DNA of 64,000 bases. It comes from Vitellaria paradoxa (taxonomy: Eukaryota; Streptophyta; Magnoliopsida; Ericales; Sapotaceae). Both the position numbers and the translations under genes were made by a program. The DNA lies in NCBI GenBank assembly GCA_019916065.1, contig CM034236.1:52976690-53040689 (forward strand). The letters are read 5' to 3'. Positions 57,422 through 64,000 of the stretch are shown here, piece by piece. The notes under the pieces were generated by a model. The model was not told where the DNA came from, ran no database searches, and saw nothing but the letters and a program-made list of their open reading frames with translations. The first letter of the stretch is position 1, and every line of letters starts with the position of its first letter.

Positions 57422-60400
57422 ATGTCTATTCGAGTGTTGAATCCGAATGCGGAAGTGCTCAATAAATCCGCCGCTCTGCACATGAACATCAATGCCGCCA
57501 AGGGCTTGCAAGACGTTCTCAAGACCAACCTCGGTCCCAAAGGCACCATCAAGATGTGAGTTCTCGTATTGTTCCCTTCTTCATGTTGAGTGTCACTCTT
57601 TCGTTGTTATTATTAACTTATCCTCTCGTTTTGTAGGCTTGTTGGTGGAGCTGGTGACATTAAACTTACTAAAGATGGTAACACACTCTTGAAAGAAATG
57701 GTTTGTTATCTCCTCCCTCTCTTTCTACCCACAGATCCTAAATTTTAGGATCTGTCAGTCTCCATGATTTAATATTTACATAGCTGTCTGTGTCATTGAG
57801 CTTAATTTGACTGATCTCCGTGTTCCTTCAGCATTTTATTAATATCAACTTTTTTATGGTGCTAATAATATCAACTAGGTACCTAGTTGAATATATGGGT
57901 TTTCTCGGTTTAAGTTGGATACAAAATGGAGTATTAATGATGGGTCAGTTAGAGACTTGCAACTTGCGATTGGAAGATATAGTAATTGGTAATAGAAGTC
58001 CTTGAGGTATCTGGTGCAATCTTCACTCCGCCATCTGGTGGCCTGTTAGGATATTTCCAGGCCGAGAGTTTAAACAAATAAGCCATGGTTTTGTCGAGTG
58101 GTGATTCGTGACTTATTAAAAAAGTAAATAAATAAAATAACATTCTCATGTTAGTTGTTTGGCTGAAGAACAAGTGTCATGTGACAAAAACTGAAGCTCA
58201 AATTGAAGATTACACAATCATAGTGAAAATAATAGAAAGAGGTCTGTTACAATCGGATTAGATACAGAGGAGATGAAGAACCAGCAATGGTGACAATATA
58301 TGAAGCTCAAATTGAAGATTACACAATCAAAGTGAAAGTAATAGAAAGAGGTCTGTTACAATCAGATTAGATACAGAGGAGATGAAGGGCAGTGACACTA
58401 GAATTGGAATGATAATCACTGAAGCTGAAGATTTGACTGTGGTAATGCTTCTGCAAGAGGGAAGATGAAGAGTGTGGAGAGGAGAGGGACGTGAGTTATA
58501 GAGTTGGAGAGAAAGGAAGACTAGAGAGAGAGAGAAAGAGGATCTGAAGCAAGTGAAGGTAGAATGAAGAAGTCTGGAAAGGGATACATTCATGGGGATG
58601 GAAGACATGTTCTCAACCGTTCGATCTGGTTTGTTTTGGATGGTCCAGTTGGGTAAATGGTGGCCATGAAGATTAACCAAGGCCCAATGCGGGTGGATGC
58701 TCGTCAATCAGAGACAACAAATGGGTGTGTACATGAGATACTGTAAGAAGTCAAGTTCATGACAGCTGGGGTAGCTTTGAGAAGCTAATGAGGGGGCAAT
58801 CATGGGCTGGGCTGGGCTGGACTGGACTGGATGGAGGGCCCAAAATCTTTAAGACCAGGCATGAATCAAAATGGACTGAGAGGGTTGTGCAAGAACTACC
58901 TCAAGCAAGTTCATTATGTTAAGTGGCTCTCATCAATTGGCCTAATCAATCTGCACCATCCAATTATGATCTGAATCAAGCCCACAATAAATGTTTAGGG
59001 TGCGTTTTGGAATATCAAAAAGTGAGATAAAATAAGATAAAGTGAGACAATTTGTTGGTTCGTAATTCGTGCAGTGAGATAAAAAGTGAATTAACTTTTA
59101 GAGATTTTTAGTAAACCAAACGCACCCTTAGCTAGTTGTATGAGAGTTAGTAATAGAGTTGCTGTATAAATACAAGTGAAGAACTGCAAACAATTCATGG
59201 AATGAAATATTGCAAGAACTAATTACTTTTTGAAGGTTGAATCCCATTTAAGTGATTCAATTTCTTTTTGAACTTTCTTCTACTTTCTTTTATTTTCTTG
59301 TTTCCCAAAACGTTAAGACATATGGCCTGAACAACAAAAAGGCAATAACTTTTATATTTATGCGAAGCATTGGAGTTTTCTATTGGTTTATTACATTCAT
59401 CACTGTTGAGAGGTGTTTGTTTTATGTTATAAGTTGATGATCACTCCTTGTATGCTTCACTATTAAGTTGTTCTAGTGACCAGAACATGAATAAACAGTT
59501 GAAGGAATTCGTAGAAAAGAAAAATTAAAGAAGTTAACAATTGAAGCACAAAGAGGGGAAGGTGGTATGATGCTGCAAAACTTAGTTGAGCTCACAGTGA
59601 TGCTAATTTTTCTGGTCATTCCTATGCTATACATATGTATATATATTATTTTTTTCTGGATGGGCCTCATTACTAGTTTTTGAATTTGCCACTGCTGTGC
59701 TTATTTTTTTTAATATCCCTACAAAGCGTATTCTCGGTGTACGGGAATCTGAATGTTTATTTATCTTCCAGCAAATTCAAAACCCAACTGCAATTATGAT
59801 TGCAAGGACTGCAGTGGCTCAAGATGATGCTAGTGGGGATGGTACAACTTCCACTGTTATCTTCATCGGTGAGCTTATGAAACAATCAGAACGTTATATT
59901 GATGAAGGTTAGTGGTACAGTTGGTCTCTTAGCAAATATTTCTTTTGCTTAATGTTCAATTGTTTTCTCATAAATTTGTTTTTGATATTTTGTAGTCATA
60001 ATTCTTCTTTGGCATGACCCAGGCAATTATAGACAATCTAATCAAATTTCCCAATTTTTGTAACTGGGCCATATAAATCCATGAATCATGCCATTTTTGT
60101 CTTCTCTTCCTGGTTGCAAAGTTAGTGGGTTGAAATAATATATAGTTTAGAAAAAAGTTACCTGGTGCATATGTGGGATGGGCATGCAACATATTTGTTT
60201 CATTTCTATATGTTGCACAATCGTCGTTGGTCTGTGTAAATATGAATGCTTGAAGGCCAATTTGTATGGTGAAGCCAAAGTGTGATGCATTTTTATTTCT
60301 GTGTTCGCCAATACTTGTTCCATATGTAAAGAGAACTCTTTTGTCAGGGATGCATCCACGTGTTTTGGTTGATGGTTTTGAAATTGCCAAAAGAGCGACA

Positions 60401-61260
60401 CTGCAATTTCTTGAAAAATTCAAGACCCCTGTAGTGATGGGCAATGAACCTGATAAAGAGATACTGAAGATGGTTGCAAGAACAACACTAAGAACAAAGG
60501 TAATTTGTCTTATTCTCTTCTTTTTCTTCTGTTGCCCTAACATTCAGTTAAATATATTCCACATTCTGTTACATTTTATGTATTTCGTTGTCATACTCCC
60601 CCTGCAGTTGCGTGAAGCACTGGCAGATCAGTTGACTGATATAGTTGTTGATGCGGTGAGTGTTCTTGGCGCTGTTGCTTTGCATTTAGACAGGAAAACC
60701 AGTTGTTGGTATCGGGATCATTTTGGTTAACACTTGCTTGTGCGTATGTAGTAGGTTTTTTTTTTTTGGATAAATATTGTGCCATGTAGTTAATTTTGGA
60801 TGTCTATTAATGCTTTTAGCTTGACTATACTAATCTACAATGTGGACATCCTTATCTGATTTTTGTTTGCAATTATATGTGCCTTGGATTTGATAGGTAC
60901 TTTGCATTCGGAAGCCTGGGGAATCTATTGATCTGTTTATGGTTGAGATTATGCACATGCGCCATAAGTTTGATGTAGACACACGTTTGGTAGGTTACTA
61001 TTATTCTGTTGACTTATCTTTGCGCCCGCGCGTGTGTGTGTTGAATTTGACTCAGGGCTAACAAAGTTTAATGAATTTTCTGTTTATTGGATTTGCCAAC
61101 AATGTAGTTAAAGTGCAACACTGCTTAGCCATTAGAAATAAATATTTTTAAGTTATAAACAGAGCCACAGGAGGATTATGTCATTTTCTTTTATCATGGC
61201 TGAACTCTTTCGATAAATAATTGTTATATGTCTCAAACATTATCATTCGTTATTTGCAAT

Positions 61261-61292
<32 letters not shown>

Positions 61293-63237
61293 CAATTTTG
61301 ACAATTTTCTGTGATGTTGATTGCATGCTTTGTAGAATTTAGTCTCTGATAGCCTTTTTTTAGTAGTTTTTGAAGTTCCAAACACACTGAAATGAATGTT
61401 TTCCAACTTGTTTCAATAAACATGGGTGATACATATTTCAGACAGTTGTAAAGTTCCTGTTAGTGGTCTTAATGGGTGGAAAATGAGAGAATATTTCCAT
61501 CCATTGACAGAACTATGGATTCTCTTTCTTTCTACTTTGCATTCTGGTCAAGCATTCTATCCCCCTATCAAATGAAGTTTTGCAAATGAAGAAAATTTTA
61601 ATAGTTGTCTTTTTGGGTCCTCTTTGTTTCAAATTTTTTTATATTGTGATATATATATATTTTCAATTTTCTGATTGCAGATGCTGCAGTGATAAAATTG
61701 TTCTTTTTGAAGAAGAAAAATGGCAGCTATGTTAGAACAGCTGAATATTTTGTCTTACCTGTTTATAGACTCATTGATGAATTTCCATAATAAACTATGA
61801 AGTTTTTTTTTTTTTTTTTCAACATCAGTGACTAGCTTGAACTCTTTGCATCATTGTGGAACTTAGAGGGAATACTTTAGTCTTGTTTAAGTTGTCCCAA
61901 ACAATAGATTAGGAGTAGATGGTAGATGCTTGTAACTGGTATCGATATGATTGAAACTAGATGTTACAACGATTTTCAATCTGTTTAATCTCTTCATTGG
62001 CTGTTTTATAGTTTTAATAGAATACCCCATTGTAATATTACCCAATATTGTCACCTTATTGTTAATAAAGCCATTTAAATAGTGTGCATCCAATGGCAAG
62101 CACTGCTTCAGTATGTTCATATGCTTTGTATTTAGCATATTGTTGTGGTGTCATTTTATTTTGCATTTATGTATGTCCATTTGTGCATGAAAAAGAGAGA
62201 GAGAGAGGAAGAGCAAGATATTAGCCGTAATTTCTCATGTTGTGGCTATTGTTTTCTAGGTTGAGGGGCTTGTCTTGGATCATGGTTCAAGACATCCTGA
62301 CATGAAGCGGAGAGCTGAGAACTGTTATATATTGACATGTAATGTATCGCTGGAGTATGAGAAAAGGTAAATGCTGATAAAGTATGTTGCTAGGAAAGTT
62401 GAAAGAGTACATTTATATTTTGTGTTCATTTCGTCTGCTCTCTCTCATTATGGTGTAAGTTTTAAGAGGTTGAAAGCTGAGATAACATGCAAAAGCATAG
62501 ATGTGATGTTTTTAATCTTATTTGATGAGTTTGGTGATGAATTTTAAGATGTTTTTCCATCCAGGCGTGGTTGTATTCTTGCATACTATCCATATTTTTC
62601 AATGTTTTGATTTTTTTTTTTAATTTACAATTTCAGAAAGGGACTTGGGTAAAATTTAAAACACAAAAAACATAAATACTTTGAAATTGATGTTGATATG
62701 CAAGTCGAAAACTCTGTCGCATAAAAAGGCTAACTTTTGCTTACTTGATATGCTGGATGAACTGTGTGGCCCTATCAAACTGACGTCTTTTCTCTCAGTG
62801 AAATAAATGCAGGCTTTTTCTACTCAAATGCAGAGCAAAGAGAGGCCATGGTTGCGGCGGAAAGGCGTTCAGTTGATGAGAGAGTGAGGAAAATTATTGA
62901 ACTAAAAAATAAGGTACTGTATTCAGGATGCATCATTAATCTTATATGCTCTTTTTGTTTTCTTAATAAGCATTAACCTTACATCTTGTCTAAACAATTG
63001 AAAAAAAAAAAAAATAGACTTGATTTTTTGGTAATTGTTAAGAATTCTTTATTATTATTATTTTTTAATTATTGAAATATATTGTTAAATATATCCCTTA
63101 ATAATTACACTTTACAGCGTCTTCAAACTTGACTTGCGCTTGCTGTTTAGGTTTGCTCCAGTAATGATAAAAACTTTGTTGTTATCAATCAAAAAGGAAT
63201 TGATCCTCCATCACTGGACCTTCTAGCTAGGGCAGGG
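57422..63237 (+). CDS. CCT6: CCT6, T-complex protein 1 subunit zeta (exons 1-9, C-terminus off window)
   Basis: Subunit zeta of the cytosolic CCT/TRiC chaperonin, the double-ring ATPase that folds actin, tubulin and other proteins. Nine coding exons: 57422-57555, 57637-57700, 59772-59907, 60348-60499, 60608-60655, 60897-60989, 62260-62366, 62799-62913 and 63151-63237; together 936 nt, 312 codons, all GT-AG, with consistent phases. It starts [23 protein letters not shown]-site motifs are LGPKG (37-41), TKDGN (56-60) and GDGTTS (88-93). Residues 210 onward ([20 protein letters not shown]) enter the apical domain with [13 protein letters not shown], the zeta signature. The family length is about 535, so some 220 C-terminal residues lie past the right edge; 63238-64000 holds no exon I can recognise. 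Nothing is broken. CCT6 is expected to be expressed broadly, matching the promoter below. Confidence 0.95.
58192..58387 (+). repeat. Direct repeat, 87 bp twice, in CCT6 intron 2
   Basis: A segment starting TGAAGCTCAAATTGAAG at 58192-58278 recurs at 58301-58387 with a few substitutions, period 109 bp. It lies in a block (about 58190-58980) of higher complexity than the surrounding intron, perhaps an old LTR or other repeat; I could not assign it. Confidence 0.75.
58998..59127 (+). mobile_element. Tourist/Harbinger-type MITE in CCT6 intron 2
   Basis: 130 bp with terminal inverted repeats GGGTGCGTTTTGG at the left and CCAAACGCACCC at the right, flanked on both sides by TTA (58995-58997 and 59128-59130). 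A 3-bp TTA duplication with such ends is the hallmark of PIF/Harbinger MITEs. It carries no coding capacity. Confidence 0.8.
61264..61292 (+). repeat. Poly-T tract, 29 nt, CCT6 intron 6
   Basis: An uninterrupted run of 29 T within the 1.27-kb intron between coding exons 6 and 7. It is a simple homopolymer, and its length is prone to sequencing error. The rest of this intron shows no recognisable element. Confidence 0.9.
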
Positions 63238-64000
63238 GTAAGCCATCTTATTTTTTTTGCCATTCTCTTGTTCTTATTGTGTGTGTTTTTTTTTTTTTAA
63301 ATAATTTTGTCATTTTGTTATTGCTATTATTTATTTGTTGGAACATAGTTTTTTTGTTCATGACTTTCAATAAATCTCTACTGTGTTCAAAGCTCTTGTG
63401 GTTTTTACTTGGCAACGTAAAAGATAGTTTCTTAGTAATAATTAAAAATTGTATTAACAGTATCAAAGGAATGCAACCCAGCTCTGAAAGGCCCTAAAAC
63501 AACAAAATCTATCCAACCTACCTGCTATGTCCTCGCTACACCTCCAAAAGGTAACAAAATCCAAAAAAGCAATGCAAAGCACGACTCTGCACAATTACAG
63601 GATGTTATTATAACACAGAATAAAATCGAACAGTACCCGTAAACGGCTGCATACATTTCTTTAAAGGTTCTTATGCTTTTATATAAAAAGATGACTATGG
63701 GAGCCTCAAATTCAAATTATGATTTAAATGTATAAATAGGAAAAGTGACGGAAAGTTAGAGATTTGTTTGTAAGAAGAACGGAAACCTGCGCTAGCAAAC
63801 CACAAAGAAGAAAGGCAATAATACCCACGTGAATGACTAATGACGCGCCCAAGTTGAACTTGGATACATTTGCAGAGCTTTTACTGCAAGGCTGCTTGCA
63901 CCTGCTGTTGCAGTATTGGTTAACTTACTTGGGTCAATGTTTTAAATTTTGTCATGTTCATATCATTTGAATAGATAGATGGTTTATCATGTCCACTTCA
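63238..64000 (+). other. CCT6 intron 9, start only
   Basis: Begins with a good donor (GGG|GTAAGC). No match to the expected next chaperonin exon is visible in any frame before the window ends, so the intron is at least 763 bp. Content is low-complexity at the left and ordinary unique sequence at the right. Confidence 0.7.

Larger units (their letters stand above)
57701..59771 (+). other. CCT6 intron 2
   Basis: At 2.07 kb, the longest CCT6 intron in the window. It contains the direct repeat at 58192-58387 and the Tourist-type MITE at 58998-59127. A TATAAATA motif at about 59165 followed by unique sequence might mark an old LTR, but no partner was found. Confidence 0.6.

Noticed and set aside
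58327..58707. 126-residue minus-strand open frame in CCT6 intron 2
   Set aside because: Ser/Leu-rich, with no recognisable domain, no splice context, and it overlaps a repeated block.
60266..60730. 154-residue plus-strand open frame
   Set aside because: It joins CCT6 exons 4 and 5 through an unspliced intron; the intron has good GT-AG sites and the joined exons give the true protein.
1..64000. CRISPR arrays, operons, bacterial-type promoters or ribosome binding sites
   Set aside because: The window is spliced plant nuclear DNA; the tandem repeats present lack the repeat-spacer pattern.
1..64000. tRNA, rRNA or other structured RNA genes
   Set aside because: I saw no sequence with matching A and B boxes or cloverleaf arms, nor rRNA; a covariance search was not possible here.

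Overview
This window is eukaryotic nuclear DNA from a flowering plant, most likely a woody eudicot with a medium-sized, transposon-rich genome. Evidence: spliced genes with GT-AG introns, proteins closest to land-plant families, telomere-type CCCTAAA elements in a promoter, and plant-type L1 and RTE LINEs, copia and gypsy remnants, hAT, Harbinger and Mutator-type elements. The species cannot be named from the sequence alone.

Layout. (1) About 2.1-46.7 kb, minus strand: one very large gene, the plant HEATR5-like protein SWEETIE. I rebuilt 39 consecutive coding exons (4,737 nt, 1,579 codons, all phases agreeing). Its C-terminal exons lie beyond the left edge. More than 85% of the gene is intron, and the introns hold most of the window's repeats: a near full-length L1 LINE with an 11-bp target duplication, a 1.39-kb foldback element with a 9-bp duplication, two hAT-type elements with 8-bp duplications, a small LTR element with paired LTRs, a gypsy gag relic, a copia pol relic and several LINE scraps on both strands. 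(2) 46.7-51.6 kb: an AT-rich intergenic stretch built largely of three diverged copies of one non-coding element family. (3) 51.6-52.6 kb, minus strand: an intact, intronless CXE17-like carboxylesterase. (4) 52.6-57.1 kb: intergenic, with small TIR elements and microsatellites. (5) 57.4 kb to the right edge, plus strand: the first nine coding exons (312 codons) of the cytosolic chaperonin subunit zeta, CCT6, cut by the window edge.

The three genes do not form a pathway. The CXE17-like and CCT6 genes sit side by side and diverge, an arrangement I recall from Arabidopsis chromosome 5. SWEETIE is a separate housekeeping-type HEAT-repeat gene linked to sugar metabolism and, by homology to animal and yeast relatives, to AP-1-coated vesicle traffic.

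I looked for an undescribed biological system and did not find one. The noteworthy observations are structural: the size and transposon load of the SWEETIE gene, nested insertions with readable target duplications, a decayed duplicate of one SWEETIE exon, transposon sequence abutting the 3' end of the esterase gene and lying in the CCT6 promoter, and exact short tandem duplications inside old LINE copies.
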